From an uncultured Eubacteriales bacterium (GTDB lineage Bacteria > Bacillota > Clostridia > Lachnospirales > Lachnospiraceae), in contig OMVN01000019.1 in NCBI GenBank assembly GCA_900314525.1, positions 1 to 47,345 on the forward strand: a DNA stretch of 47,345 nucleotides, read 5' to 3'. The position numbers and the translations under genes are program-made. The notes below the pieces were generated by a model, which did not search any database, was not told the origin of the DNA, and saw nothing but the letters and a program-made list of their open reading frames with translations. This document shows, piece by piece, positions 30,609-39,704 of this stretch. Numbering within the stretch: position 1 is the stretch's first letter; each line of letters starts with the position of its first letter.

Positions 30609-31177
30609 TTTTATTAATTGATAATTATGACAGTTTTTCCTATAACCTGTACCAGCTCATAGGAGAAATAAATCCTGACATCCAGGTAATAAGAAACAGT
30701 GAAAAAAGTGTAAGTGAAATAGAACAGATGAAACCCGATGTGATAATACTTTCACCGGGACCGGGAAAACCAGAGAATGCAGGTGTTTGTGAAGAAGTTG
30801 TAAAGAAGCTTGGAGGAAAAATACCAATTTTAGGTGTTTGTCTCGGACATCAGGCAATATGTGAAGCAAGCGGTGCCAAGGTTTCATATGCAAAGGAACT
30901 GATGCATGGAAAACAGTCATTAGTAAAAATAGACACAGAATCACAGATATTTAAAGGCCTTCCAGAAGAAGTAAAGGTTGGAAGATATCATTCACTGGCG
31001 GTTTTAAAGGAAACACTACCAGATAATCTTAAAGTAATTGGAAAAGCAGATGACGGAGAGATAATGGCAGTGGCTGATGAGAAAAATAGAATATACGGAT
31101 TGCAATTTCATCCTGAGTCAATAATGACAGTACAGGGAAGAGAGATGCTTAAGAACTTTATAGAAATATGTAAATAA
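30605..31177 (+). CDS. trpG: Anthranilate synthase component II (glutamine amidotransferase)
   Basis: TrpG (190 aa) is the class I glutamine amidotransferase that supplies ammonia to TrpE. It starts with the family signature LLIDNYDSFSYNLYQL. The oxyanion segment is LSPGPGKPENAG, the nucleophile cysteine is in GVCLGHQAI, and the catalytic His-Glu pair is in QFHPESIMT. It starts in an ATGA overlap with trpE and is not fused to trpD, unlike some enterobacterial versions. Confidence 0.96.
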   Translation: MILLIDNYDSFSYNLYQLIGEINPDIQVIRNSEKSVSEIEQMKPDVIILSPGPGKPENAGVCEEVVKKLGGKIPILGVCLGHQAICEASGAKVSYAKELMHGKQSLVKIDTESQIFKGLPEEVKVGRYHSLAVLKETLPDNLKVIGKADDGEIMAVADEKNRIYGLQFHPESIMTVQGREMLKNFIEICK

Positions 31178-31195
31178 AAAAGGAGATTGATTAAT

Positions 31196-32218
31196 ATGAT
31201 AAAAGAAGCAATTGAAAAAATAGTGGATAAACAGGACCTTACATTTGAAGAAGCATATGAAGTAATGAACGAGATTATGAATGGAGAAACATCTCAGACA
31301 CAGAACGCAGCATTTCTTGCAGCACTTTCTACAAAATCAACTAAAGCAGAGACAATAGCTGAAATATCAGGATGTGCACAGGCAATGAGAGAACATGCAA
31401 CAAAAGTAGACCATCCAGGAATGGAGGTACTTGAAATTGTAGGAACTGGTGGAGACAGATCACATACTTTTAATATTTCAACAACAAGTGCTTTTGTAAT
31501 AGCAGCTGCAGGGGTAAAAGTTGCAAAGCATGGAAACAGGGCGGCATCTTCATTATCGGGAACTGCAGATTGTCAGCAAGCACTTGGAATTAATATTGAG
31601 CAGGATCCAGAAACAGCAGTCAGACTTCTTGAAAAAGTTGGTGTGTGTTTCCTGTTTGCACAGAAATATCATTCAGCAATGAAATATGTGGGAGCTATTA
31701 GAAAGGAATTAGGATTCAGAACAGTATTTAATATCCTTGGACCTCTTACAAATCCGGCAAACCCAGATTATTTCCTTCTTGGTGTATATGATGAATATCT
31801 TGTTGAACCAGTTGCAAAAGTTTTAAATCAGCTTGGCGTTAAGAGAGCATTAGTAGTATATGGACAGGACAGACTTGATGAAATTTCAGCAAGTGCACCT
31901 ACAACAGTGTGTGAACTTAAAAACGGATTCTACCGTTCAATTGTTATAAAACCTGAAGATTTTGGAATGACACGTGGAACAAAGGAAGAACTAAAAGGTG
32001 GAACAGCAGAGGAAAATGCTAAGATCACAAGAGATATCCTGGACGGAAAAATAACAGGAACAAAGAGAAATGCAGTAATATTAAATGCAGGTGCATCTAT
32101 ATATGTTGCGGGCAAAGCAGATACAATTGCTGAAGGAATGAAAATAGCAGCTGAAATGATAGATAGTGGAAAAGCAAAGGAAGTACTTGAGAATTATATT
32201 AAAGAAAGCAATATTTAA
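31196..32218 (+). CDS. trpD: Anthranilate phosphoribosyltransferase
   Basis: TrpD (340 aa) transfers phosphoribose from PRPP to anthranilate. The family signatures are intact: [21 protein letters not shown] for the PRPP site, [16 protein letters not shown], and [14 protein letters not shown] use the ATG at 31196 because AAGGAG lies about 10 nt upstream; an in-frame TTG at 31187 sits too close to that site. It is 18 bp after trpG. Confidence 0.96.
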   Translation: MIKEAIEKIVDKQDLTFEEAYEVMNEIMNGETSQTQNAAFLAALSTKSTKAETIAEISGCAQAMREHATKVDHPGMEVLEIVGTGGDRSHTFNISTTSAFVIAAAGVKVAKHGNRAASSLSGTADCQQALGINIEQDPETAVRLLEKVGVCFLFAQKYHSAMKYVGAIRKELGFRTVFNILGPLTNPANPDYFLLGVYDEYLVEPVAKVLNQLGVKRALVVYGQDRLDEISASAPTTVCELKNGFYRSIVIKPEDFGMTRGTKEELKGGTAEENAKITRDILDGKITGTKRNAVILNAGASIYVAGKADTIAEGMKIAAEMIDSGKAKEVLENYIKESNI

Positions 32219-32243
32219 TTCAGAATTAATATGAGGATAATAT

Positions 32244-33032
32244 ATGATATTAGATGATTTAGCTGCGGCAACACGCAGAAGAATAGAAGAACAAAAAAAA
32301 GAAATTTCTCCAGTTAAGATAAGAGAAATTGCAGAATCAATGGAAAGAAATACAGAATTTCCATTTGAAAAAGCACTTGGTAAACCAGGAATGTCATTTA
32401 TTTGCGAGGTTAAGAAAGCATCACCTTCAAAGGGAATTATAGCAGAAGATTTTCCATATTTAAAAATTGCAAAGGAATATGAAAATGCAGGTGTAGCAGC
32501 AATTTCCTGTCTGACAGAAACAGATTATTTTCTTGGAAGTGATAAATATTTACAGGAAATTGCAAGAGAAGTTAGAATCCCAGTACTGAGAAAAGATTTT
32601 ACAATCGATCCTTATATGATATGGCAGGCTAAAGCATTTGGAGCTTCAGCAATACTTCTGATATGTGCAATATTATCAGAAGAACAGGTGAGAGAATATA
32701 TGAAAATTGCAGAAGAGCTAGGAATGTCTGCACTAGTTGAGACACATGATGAAGATGAAATTGAAATGGCATTAGCTGCAGGGGCAAAAATAATAGGAAT
32801 TAATAATAGAAATTTAAAAGATTTTACTGTAGATATTAACAATTCAGTAAGGTTACGAGAGAGAATACCAAAAGAAATAATATGTGTATCTGAGAGTGGA
32901 ATAAAGACACCAGAAGATGTAGGAGTACTATATAAGAATGGCACAAACGGAGTATTAATTGGTGAGACACTTATGAGAAGCACGGATAAAAAGGCTGAAA
33001 TTGAACTGCTTAGACGTTACTGCCACAATTAG
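32244..33032 (+). CDS. trpC: Indole-3-glycerol phosphate synthase
   Basis: TrpC (262 aa) is the TIM-barrel enzyme that closes the indole ring. FICEVKKASPSKGII carries the substrate lysine, LRKDFTIDPYMIWQAKAFGASAILLI the catalytic Lys and Glu region, and IGINNRNLKDF and CVSESGI the later barrel strands. GAGG is about 9 nt before the ATG. It is separate from trpF. Confidence 0.96.
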   Translation: MILDDLAAATRRRIEEQKKEISPVKIREIAESMERNTEFPFEKALGKPGMSFICEVKKASPSKGIIAEDFPYLKIAKEYENAGVAAISCLTETDYFLGSDKYLQEIAREVRIPVLRKDFTIDPYMIWQAKAFGASAILLICAILSEEQVREYMKIAEELGMSALVETHDEDEIEMALAAGAKIIGINNRNLKDFTVDINNSVRLRERIPKEIICVSESGIKTPEDVGVLYKNGTNGVLIGETLMRSTDKKAEIELLRRYCHN

Positions 33033-33045
33033 AAATGGAGTACAT

Positions 33046-33663
33046 ATGGTAAAAATCAAAATATGTGGAATAAGGAGAACCGAAGATATAGAAATAATAA
33101 ATAAGTATCGTCCTGACTATATTGGATTTATATGTTCAACAGGTTATTTTAGATATGTTCCCATTGAGACTGCATTTAGATTAAAGAAAATGCTTGATCC
33201 ATCAGTAAAAGTTGCAGGGGTATTTGTAAACGAGTCTATTGAATATATTGAAAAATATCTGGTTAACAATGTAATCGATGTCATTCAGCTTCACGGGACA
33301 GAAGATGATGAATATATAGGAAAATTGAGAAAAATAATTAAATTGCTAGATATAAATATCCCCATAATGAAGGCATATAAAATATCAGGGGAGAAGGATA
33401 TAATAATGGCAAAAAGAAGTACTGCGGATTACCTTCTTTTAGACAGTGGTGCTGGTACGGGAAAAATTTTTGACTGGAAACTGATAAAGAATATAGGAAG
33501 ACCGTTTTATCTGGCAGGAGGAATTAATCCTGATAATGTATGTGATGCAGTTAAAAATGTAAACCCATATGGAATAGACGTGAGCAGCGGGGTTGAAACA
33601 AATAGAGTTAAAGATCCTGAAAAAATCGGACAATTAATAATGAAAATAAAAAATATGAAATAA
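33046..33663 (+). CDS. trpF: Phosphoribosylanthranilate isomerase
   Basis: TrpF (205 aa) performs the Amadori rearrangement of phosphoribosylanthranilate. It begins [10 protein letters not shown], where Cys7 serves as catalytic base in the family, followed by [32 protein letters not shown] with the acidic catalytic residue, and [10 protein letters not shown]. The start is the ATG at 33046, with GGAG 5 nt upstream; an upstream in-frame ATG at 33001 lies inside trpC. The usual phosphate-loop sequence PRxV is altered here (STGYFRYV). Confidence 0.93.
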   Translation: MVKIKICGIRRTEDIEIINKYRPDYIGFICSTGYFRYVPIETAFRLKKMLDPSVKVAGVFVNESIEYIEKYLVNNVIDVIQLHGTEDDEYIGKLRKIIKLLDINIPIMKAYKISGEKDIIMAKRSTADYLLLDSGAGTGKIFDWKLIKNIGRPFYLAGGINPDNVCDAVKNVNPYGIDVSSGVETNRVKDPEKIGQLIMKIKNMK

Positions 33664-33676
33664 ATGGAGGCACAAA

Positions 33677-34867
33677 ATGACAAACGAAAATGGTAGATTT
33701 GGTGAATTCGGAGGACAGTATGTACCGGAAACACTAATGAATGAATTAATAAATCTTGAAAAAGCATATGAACACTATAAAAATGATGAAGAATTTAATA
33801 AAGAACTTGATTATCTTATGAAAAATTATGCAGGACGTCCATCACTTTTATATTACGCAGAAAAGATGACAAAAGACTTAGGTGGGGCTAAGATTTATCT
33901 TAAGCGAGAGGATTTAAATCACACTGGTGCGCATAAAATAAATAACTGTCTGGGACAGGTTCTGCTTGCAAAAAAAATGGGAAAAACAAGAGTAATTGCG
34001 GAAACTGGTGCAGGACAGCATGGAGTAGCAACAGCAACAGTTGCAGCATTACTTGGTATGGAATGTGAAATATTTATGGGAGAACTTGATTGCCAGAGAC
34101 AGAAACTTAATGTGTACAGAATGGAACTTTTAGGGGCAAAGGTTCACCATGTAAAATCTGGATCTATGGTTTTAAAGGATGCAGTTAATGAGGCTATGAG
34201 AGAGTGGGCAAGCAGGACAGAAGATACACATTATGTACTTGGTTCAGTAATGGGACCACATCCATTCCCAACAATTGTACGTGATTTCCAGGCAGTTATT
34301 TCAAAGGAAGCAAGAGAACAGATTCTTGAAAAAGAGGGCAAACTTCCAGATGCAGTAGTGGCATGTGTTGGCGGAGGATCTAATGCAATCGGAGCATTTT
34401 TTAATTTTATTCCTGACGAAAGTGTTAAACTCATTGGATGTGAGGCAGCAGGAAAAGGAATAGATTCAGGTGAAACAGCAGCAACAGTTGCAACAGGAAA
34501 GCTTGGTGTATTTCATGGAATGAAATCATTATTCTGCCAGAACGAATATGGACAGATAGATGAAGTTTATTCTATTTCTGCAGGACTTGATTATCCTGGA
34601 GTAGGTCCTGAACATGCATATCTTAACAGCATTGGACGAGCAGAATATGTGCCAGTAACAGATGACGAGGCAGTTGATGCATTTGAGTATCTGTCAAAGA
34701 CAGAGGGAATCATACCAGCAATAGAGAGCTCACATGCAGTAGCATATGCAAAGAAATTAGCACCTAAAATGGATAAGGACGAGATAATGATAATCTGTCT
34801 TTCAGGACGTGGAGATAAGGATGTAGCGGCAATAGCAAAATATAGAGGAGTGGATATCGATGAGTAA
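33677..34867 (+). CDS. trpB: Tryptophan synthase beta chain
   Basis: TrpB (396 aa) joins indole and serine using pyridoxal phosphate. The PLP lysine is Lys87 in HTGAHKINN, with [19 protein letters not shown] sequence following, GGGSNAIG as the phosphate cup, and [14 protein letters not shown] near the end. This is the classic TrpB1 form that pairs with TrpA. TGGAGG precedes the ATG. Its last 8 bases overlap trpA (ATGAGTAA). Confidence 0.97.
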   Translation: MTNENGRFGEFGGQYVPETLMNELINLEKAYEHYKNDEEFNKELDYLMKNYAGRPSLLYYAEKMTKDLGGAKIYLKREDLNHTGAHKINNCLGQVLLAKKMGKTRVIAETGAGQHGVATATVAALLGMECEIFMGELDCQRQKLNVYRMELLGAKVHHVKSGSMVLKDAVNEAMREWASRTEDTHYVLGSVMGPHPFPTIVRDFQAVISKEAREQILEKEGKLPDAVVACVGGGSNAIGAFFNFIPDESVKLIGCEAAGKGIDSGETAATVATGKLGVFHGMKSLFCQNEYGQIDEVYSISAGLDYPGVGPEHAYLNSIGRAEYVPVTDDEAVDAFEYLSKTEGIIPAIESSHAVAYAKKLAPKMDKDEIMIICLSGRGDKDVAAIAKYRGVDIDE

Positions 34868-35633
34868 AAAAATAGCAGACGCATTTAAAAATGGTAAGGC
34901 ATTTATTGCATTTATAACAGCTGGGGATCCAGGTATAGAAGAGACAAAAAAATATATTCTTGCAATGGAGAAGGCAGGAGCAGATTTAATAGAAATTGGA
35001 ATACCATTTTCAGATCCAATAGCTGAAGGAATTGTAATACAAGAGGCAGATCTTAGAGCTCTTAAATCAGGAACAACCACAGACAGTGTATTTGATATGG
35101 TTGCAGATTTGAGAAAAGAAACAGATATTCCGCTTGTATTTATGACATATCTCAATATTGTATTTTATTATGGTTATGAAAAGTTTTTCTCAAAATGTGA
35201 AGAGGTAGGAATAAGTGGAATAATTATACCTGATCTTCCTTATGAGGAAAAAGACGAGTGTGAAAGCATTGCAGCTAAACACGGAGTAGAAGTTGTGAGA
35301 ATGATAGCACCAACTTCAGAAGACAGAATTAAGATGATAGCAGAGGATGCAAAAGGATTTATTTATGTTGTGTCGTCTATGGGAGTTACAGGTGTACGTT
35401 CATCGATAACAACTAATCTTGAAGATATAATTGGACACATAAAAGCAGTTACAGATGTACCAGCGGCAATAGGATTTGGAATCAGCACACCTGAGCAGGC
35501 TAAGAAAATGGCAGATTATTCAGATGGAGCAATTGTTGGAAGTGCAATTGTAAAATTAATTGCTAAATATGGCAAGGATGCTGAAAAATATATTTATGAT
35601 TATGTAAAAAGCATGAAGGATGCAATAAGATAA
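34860..35633 (+). CDS. trpA: Tryptophan synthase alpha chain
   Basis: TrpA (257 aa) cleaves indole-3-glycerol phosphate to indole, which is tunnelled to TrpB. The catalytic Glu and Asp are visible in [15 protein letters not shown], followed by IVIQEAD where the family usually has Pro for the first Ile. [11 protein letters not shown], the [14 protein letters not shown] loop and [10 protein letters not shown] are intact. The start lies in an 8-bp overlap with trpB. It is the last gene of the operon; no clear terminator follows within the AT-rich 70 bp before the tRNA-Lys promoter. Confidence 0.96.
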   Translation: MSKKIADAFKNGKAFIAFITAGDPGIEETKKYILAMEKAGADLIEIGIPFSDPIAEGIVIQEADLRALKSGTTTDSVFDMVADLRKETDIPLVFMTYLNIVFYYGYEKFFSKCEEVGISGIIIPDLPYEEKDECESIAAKHGVEVVRMIAPTSEDRIKMIAEDAKGFIYVVSSMGVTGVRSSITTNLEDIIGHIKAVTDVPAAIGFGISTPEQAKKMADYSDGAIVGSAIVKLIAKYGKDAEKYIYDYVKSMKDAIR

Positions 35634-35661
35634 ATTTTTTTAAAAAATTTCAAAAAAAGGC

Positions 35662-35690
35662 TTGCGTTTTTGATTATTATAGAGTATAAT
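35662..35690 (+). promoter_or_regulatory. Promoter of tRNA-Lys
   Basis: TTGCGT (35662-35667) and TATAAT (35685-35690) are separated by 17 bp, 20 bp ahead of the tRNA. Confidence 0.75.
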
Positions 35691-35709
35691 CATTTTTGCG
35701 TTAAGCAAT

Positions 35710-35782
35710 GCGCCACTAGCTCAGTTGGTAGAGCACCTGACTCTTAATCAGGGTGTCCAGGGTTCGAACCCCTGGTGGCGCA
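35710..35782 (+). tRNA. tRNA-Lys (anticodon CTT)
   Basis: A complete 73-nt cloverleaf. Acceptor GCGCCAC pairs with GTGGCGC (one G-to-A-free 7-bp stem), the D-arm has GCTC/GAGC, the anticodon stem is CCTGA/TCAGG with loop CTCTTAA and anticodon CTT at 35743-35745, and the T-arm CAGGG/CCCTG has loop TTCGAAC. The discriminator is A and CCA is not encoded. A T-run lies at 35822-35832. Confidence 0.96.
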
Positions 35783-35885
35783 CTAAAGGTATCTGGTTTA
35801 AACTTGTATTTGGACTAGGTGCTTTTTTTTTTTGCAAAAAAATAAGATAAATGGTAAATTTGTCATAATTTTGTGTCAGAAGTGA

Positions 35886-35894
35886 TGATATAAT
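35886..35894 (+). promoter_or_regulatory. Possible extended -10 promoter of the 362-aa gene
   Basis: TGATATAAT matches an extended -10 element, about 65 bp upstream of the next gene. No strong -35 hexamer is seen at 17 bp. Confidence 0.4.
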
Positions 35895-35958
35895 ATGATT
35901 ATTCATTAAAAATAAAAATGTCATACGAATATATAAATATCGACAAGGAGAATGAGAT

Positions 35959-37047
35959 ATGGGAAAAGGAATGTTATCATTAGATGAGAATAATAAACAG
36001 AAGTTACTTAGATATTTTGATTTAATAGATCCTTTTAATCCCGAAACAGGAAGAAGAAAATTAGGTGGAAAAGAAGATATAAAAAATTATAGAAGTGAAG
36101 GGGAACAGGCAATTGATGAAAAAATAAACATTGAATTAGATGTTATTAATAATAAAATTAGAAATAGAATAAGAAATAAAATTTTGTCTGAATCTATAGA
36201 AACAGAGAGAATTTTAAAGATAGATGAGAATATTACCCGCACAAAGAAAGCGCTTGATTACTTTAATCATGAAGGAAAAAGATTTTTTGGCTCAGATTCT
36301 ACAGAAATGCGAAATATTAAAGAATTAGCCAATGATTTTTTTACAATAGCTGAGTCATTAAAAGATCCCGATTCAGAAACAACCATAGAACAGTATAATG
36401 ATGCATGGCGAGCAGTACAGAGTGTGTGCAGACACTATATTGAAATAAAACTTAATGAAAAACCTACAAATGAGAGGACAAGCACCGGCCAGAAGAGATT
36501 TCATCAGGTAGAAAATATATTAAACATTAATAATATTATTGACGAGGAGAGATACATAGAAAGAGATTACAAAATATTTGATAGTAGTTATGATATCTAT
36601 ACACCGAGAAATAGTAATGAAGAAGCAGAGGCAATGTATATAAGAAACTCAAGGAACAAGTCAATTCAAGATCAGGAGAGATTAATACAAAAAGTAGAGT
36701 CTCTTCCTAATATGAAGGACAAAGTAAAACTTGTATGTGATTCGATAGTTGGCCAGTGCATTGGAATGGATAAGGAAAATGGTGTTGTGTTTGAAGTTCC
36801 AGGTATAAATAAAATGGATGTCATGTTTAGTATTTTTAGTGATGGTGATATGGTTGACCAAGACAGACTAGAAAGTTTTAAGCAGGAAATGGCAAAATAC
36901 TACAGAGAAAATAACATAAAAATTGGAAAAGCATTTGTAGCAAAATATAAAGAGATTAAGAATGATAAGAATTATCAAAATTTATCTGAAGAAAAAAAGA
37001 TGCAACTTACAGGACAGATTATACGAAACACACCTATATATATATAA
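35959..37047 (+). CDS. Unrecognised protein, 362 aa, ending at a (TA)6 tract
   Basis: I do not recognise this protein. It is hydrophilic, rich in Asn, Glu, Lys and Ile, with no signal peptide, membrane segment or familiar catalytic motif. Helical, coiled-coil-like stretches dominate residues 45-110 and 300-350. AAGGAG precedes the ATG by about 8 nt, so it is likely translated. The stop codon is created by the end of a (TA)6 tract (37035-37046). Adding one TA unit would extend the frame by about 80 residues into the following ORF. It is the first gene of the accessory segment after tRNA-Lys. Confidence 0.55.
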   Translation: MGKGMLSLDENNKQKLLRYFDLIDPFNPETGRRKLGGKEDIKNYRSEGEQAIDEKINIELDVINNKIRNRIRNKILSESIETERILKIDENITRTKKALDYFNHEGKRFFGSDSTEMRNIKELANDFFTIAESLKDPDSETTIEQYNDAWRAVQSVCRHYIEIKLNEKPTNERTSTGQKRFHQVENILNINNIIDEERYIERDYKIFDSSYDIYTPRNSNEEAEAMYIRNSRNKSIQDQERLIQKVESLPNMKDKVKLVCDSIVGQCIGMDKENGVVFEVPGINKMDVMFSIFSDGDMVDQDRLESFKQEMAKYYRENNIKIGKAFVAKYKEIKNDKNYQNLSEEKKMQLTGQIIRNTPIYI

Positions 37048-37051
37048 TGAT

Positions 37052-37288
37052 ATGTTGAGAGGACAAATTAACAATACGACTATAAAAAAACAAGGGGATG
37101 AAAGGAAAAAAGAGAAGATGGATGAAATTGTAAATTATATGGATGATTATAATTTAAAATATGACGATGAATTGAAAGAAACGGCTGATGAAATTATAGC
37201 AAAAACAGGTAAATTGGACAAGCCAAGTTCAGAATTAAAACCAAAGTCAAAGGAAGCATCACAGTTATCATCAAGACCTAGAATATAA
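37052..37288 (+). CDS. Small Lys/Glu-rich ORF, possibly the shifted 3' end of the preceding gene
   Basis: A 78-aa hydrophilic frame starting at an ATG 4 bp after the previous stop; no good ribosome binding site precedes it. An internal ATG at 37118 follows a purine-rich stretch and is an alternative start. It lies in the frame that the 362-aa gene would enter after gaining one TA unit. The sequence MDEIVNYMDDYNLKYDDELK is followed by a Pro/Ser/Lys tail ending SRPRI. It may be a separate coupled gene, a phase-variable extension or a relic. Confidence 0.35.
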   Translation: MLRGQINNTTIKKQGDERKKEKMDEIVNYMDDYNLKYDDELKETADEIIAKTGKLDKPSSELKPKSKEASQLSSRPRI

Positions 37289-37337
37289 AATATTTGATAT
37301 CGAATGTGTGAAAATATAATTAATAATATGAAAAAAA

Positions 37338-37369
37338 CAGGGACTTTAATTAAAGTTCCTGCTTTTTTT
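37338..37369. terminator. Bidirectional intrinsic terminator
   Basis: CAGGGACTTT pairs with AAAGTTCCTG (one G-U) around the loop AATT. Seven Ts follow on the plus strand and seven As precede it, which read as Ts on the minus strand. It can end both the 362-aa gene transcript and the ABC remnant. Confidence 0.85.
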
Positions 37370-37378
37370 GGTTGATTT

Positions 37379-37843
37379 TTATATGCTTTTTTTGTAAATT
37401 TTACATGATGTAAATATGAAATTATGTTTCATTTTCATTCCCTTTGAGAAATTACCAATCTTCTTTTTAAACGGTATGCTAAATTCTTCAAGGTAATCAA
37501 AAAAAGTATTACTCTCCCAGTTTTTAAAAATACCCTTCATTATGAAATCTAGTTTTCTGACATTTAAATCATCATGAAAAGGCAGCTCATCAAAAACAAC
37601 TGCAATCTTTTCCTTAAATTTCTGCTCATTTTCTCTATTGTCATAGCCTAAAACCTTAATTGAGCCCGAATCAGGACGAATTACATTCAATATTGATTTG
37701 ATAGTGGTTGTCTTGCCAGCACCATTCTGTCCTATAAATCCACACATACTACCTTTAGGTACAGTGAAACTTATATTGTCTAAACAAAAACCATCATATT
37801 TTTTTGTAACATTACTGAGTTCAATAGCATTTTCATTATCCAT
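37379..37843 (-). pseudogene. Truncated ABC transporter ATP-binding protein (YtrB-like)
   Basis: The N-terminal part of an ABC ATPase. Walker A GQNGAGKTTT is at residues 38-47, and a signature-like NFSKGMKMK occurs near residues 132-140. After this the sequence changes to an unrelated 14-residue tail and stops at 154 aa, so Walker B, the D-loop and the H-loop are missing. Full relatives are about 230-300 aa. A terminator follows at once, so the 3' half and any permease gene have been lost. The GntR gene is 38 bp upstream, as in ytrAB-type operons. It is probably non-functional. Confidence 0.8.
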
Positions 37844-37881
37844 ATTATCACTTCTTTCTCTTAATAATAACCTGAAGCAGT

Positions 37882-38259
37882 TTAAGAATTCTCATCACCG
37901 ATAATATCTAAAAGTTCCTTTATTTCATCAATACCAATGCCGCAAATCACGGCTTCAGCATATGCTTTTTTTAGGTGATCTTCCAGATTTTTTAAATGTT
38001 CCTCTCTTATCAAGTCCATATTCTGACTCTTAACAAAGCTTCCTTTTCCTGTATAAGATTCGATAAAACCAAGACTCTCCAGTTCTTCATAAGCACGTTT
38101 TGTAGTAATGAGACTGATTCGTAGCTCCATAGCAAGATAACGCATAGACGGAAGGGCGTCCCCTTCTTTTAATTCACCTTTTATTATCTGTTCTTTAATC
38201 TGATCCACAATCTGCTTATAGATTGGGACGTTAGATGAGTTGCTTATTATTACATCCAT
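37882..38259 (-). CDS. GntR family transcriptional regulator (YtrA subfamily)
   Basis: A 125-aa one-domain GntR regulator. Residues 10-75 form the winged helix: PIYKQIVDQIKEQIIKGEL, GDALPSMRYLAMEL, TTKRAYEELESLGFI and GKGSFV. The short C-terminal helix pair is typical of the YtrA subgroup, which represses neighbouring ABC transporter genes. GAGG lies about 8 nt before the ATG. The transporter it would control is a remnant here, so it may now act only on itself. Confidence 0.88.
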   Translation of the reverse strand: MDVIISNSSNVPIYKQIVDQIKEQIIKGELKEGDALPSMRYLAMELRISLITTKRAYEELESLGFIESYTGKGSFVKSQNMDLIREEHLKNLEDHLKKAYAEAVICGIGIDEIKELLDIIGDENS

Positions 38260-38326
38260 TTGACTTACCTCATAAGATAATTACCCAGTGATTAGACAAT
38301 CAGACTAATTGGATAGGGTAAAATAT

Positions 38327-38343
38327 TGTATATACTATATACA
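38327..38343. promoter_or_regulatory. Candidate GntR/YtrA operator palindrome
   Basis: TGTATATACTATATACA is a perfect palindrome with a central C. It is followed by a related TACAATATATACA segment. It lies 68 bp upstream of the GntR gene start, where an autoregulatory operator would be expected. The rest of 38260-38565 contains no supported gene; an extended -10 (TGATATAAT, 38484-38492) may serve the WYL gene. Confidence 0.45.
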
Positions 38344-38565
38344 TACAATATATACATTAATAATTAGAATGTCAAGGGGGAGTGGAGGAGAAAATTTGGA
38401 GGGGAAGGGAGGCTTTTTGATTGTATTATTATTAAAAAAGAGTTTAAAAAATAGTGTGAGGGATATTTATGACACAGGAAAAGTGATATAATAAAAATGA
38501 TTAATAGTTCGAAGTTTTTAGTAAATTTGTTTAGAAATTGCTTATTGATATTGGGAGGTTATAAT

Positions 38566-39564
38566 TTGGGGAAAAGCGAAAACCAGAAGAGTAAATTAAT
38601 AAGGCTGGCATATATTTTTTTGGAAAATACAGATGATAGACATGCGGTTACTATTAAAGAATTAATCGAGATGCTTAAGTATTATGAGATAGGAGCACAA
38701 AGAAAAAGTCTGTATGATGATATTAGGATATTAAATGAATTGGGTTTAAAAATAGTTTCGTATAAAAGTGGAGGAAATACATATTACCATGTAGAAAAGA
38801 AACTGTTTGATATAGCTGAGATAGAAATTATATGTGATGAAATACAATCATCTAAATTTATAACAGAGGACAAATCAAAAGAGATTATTGAAAAATTAAA
38901 AAAATTAGTAAGCAAATATGAAGCAAAAAATTTGCAGCGACAAATACATGTCGAGGGAAGAATAAAAAGTATGGATGATAGTGTACACAAAAATATTAAG
39001 ATAATTTGTGAAGCTATATGGAAAAACAAACAGATAGAATTTAGATACTTTGAGTGGGATGCAAATAAAAATCCTAAACTAAAACATAATGGAAAAATAT
39101 ACAAGATAAGTCCATCACATGTTCACATTGATAATCAAAATTATTATCTGGTAGGCTATGAGGATGTAACTGATAGTGAAAATAAAATAAAACATTTTAG
39201 AATTGATAAGATGGTAGATTTGAAATTGACTGATATAAATAGACGGAGTGAAGGAATAATATTAACAAAAGAAATTAGTACTTATTCGCAAAAACATTTT
39301 TCAATGTATGGTGGCAATAAAAAGTATGTAAAACTTAGATTTAGGGAATCATTAATTAATGCAATTGTTGATCGATTTGGAAGAAATATATTAATTAATA
39401 AAGTGGATGAAGAATGGTATGACACTTATGTTGAAGTAGTAGTAAGTAGACAGTTCTACGGTTGGATATTTGGGTTAGGTAAAGATATAAAAATTGTAGA
39501 ACCAGCGGATACAGTTAGAGAAATGGGGGAGATATTGGATGAAATTAGGAAAAATTATTTATAA
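38566..39564 (+). CDS. WYL-domain transcriptional regulator
   Basis: A 332-aa regulator with an N-terminal winged helix (about residues 10-75: RLAYIFLENTDD, IKELIEMLKYYEI, RKSLYDDIRILNELG) and a WYL domain (about 145-225: KQIEFRYFEW, YKISPSHVHIDNQNYYLVGY, IKHFRIDKMVDL). A WCX-like C-terminal region follows (KKYVKLRFRESLINAIVDRFG). The start is the TTG at 38566, with GGGAGG 7 nt upstream; the ATG at 38497 has no site. WYL regulators often sit beside phage-defence genes and sense nucleic-acid ligands. It converges with the tracrRNA, whose 3' end reaches its stop codon. Confidence 0.85.
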   Translation: MGKSENQKSKLIRLAYIFLENTDDRHAVTIKELIEMLKYYEIGAQRKSLYDDIRILNELGLKIVSYKSGGNTYYHVEKKLFDIAEIEIICDEIQSSKFITEDKSKEIIEKLKKLVSKYEAKNLQRQIHVEGRIKSMDDSVHKNIKIICEAIWKNKQIEFRYFEWDANKNPKLKHNGKIYKISPSHVHIDNQNYYLVGYEDVTDSENKIKHFRIDKMVDLKLTDINRRSEGIILTKEISTYSQKHFSMYGGNKKYVKLRFRESLINAIVDRFGRNILINKVDEEWYDTYVEVVVSRQFYGWIFGLGKDIKIVEPADTVREMGEILDEIRKNYL

Positions 39565-39670
39565 AAAAATAAAACCATGTTACTCACATGATTTTAAAAT
39601 CCTGTACAATACAGGTCATAAAAATGACGATTCCGGTTAAACCTTATTTGCACTCGCCTTGTTAATTCTT
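39563..39670 (-). ncRNA. tracrRNA of the type II-A CRISPR system
   Basis: On the plus strand GCCTTGTTAATTCTT (39656-39670) equals 15 consecutive bases of the CRISPR repeat, so the minus-strand transcript carries a perfect anti-repeat. After a GAGTG bulge, CAAAT (39650-39646) pairs with the repeat start GTTTG. Then come a nexus-like GGTTTAACC, a GTCAT/ATGAC hairpin, a CTGT/ACAG hairpin, and a terminator (AAAATCATGT/ACATGGTTTT) followed by TTTTATTTTTTT. It has about 105 nt, with ends estimated to a few bases. Such an RNA is needed for crRNA maturation by RNase III and for Cas9 activity. Confidence 0.92.
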
Positions 39671-39674
39671 GTTT

Positions 39675-39704
39675 AGTATAACATAATAAATATAAATAAG
39701 TCAA
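39675..39704 (-). promoter_or_regulatory. tracrRNA promoter, overlapping a divergent cas9 promoter
   Basis: On the minus strand TTGACT (39704-39699) and TATACT (39680-39675) are spaced by 18 bp, with TGT before the -10. On the plus strand, a weaker TTGTTT (39669-39674) and TATAAA (39691-39696), 16 bp apart, could drive cas9. The two promoters occupy the same DNA. Confidence 0.7.

Noticed and set aside
38309-38491. 60-codon ORF between the GntR and WYL genes
   Set aside because: It overlaps the operator palindrome, has no ribosome binding site and no recognisable content.
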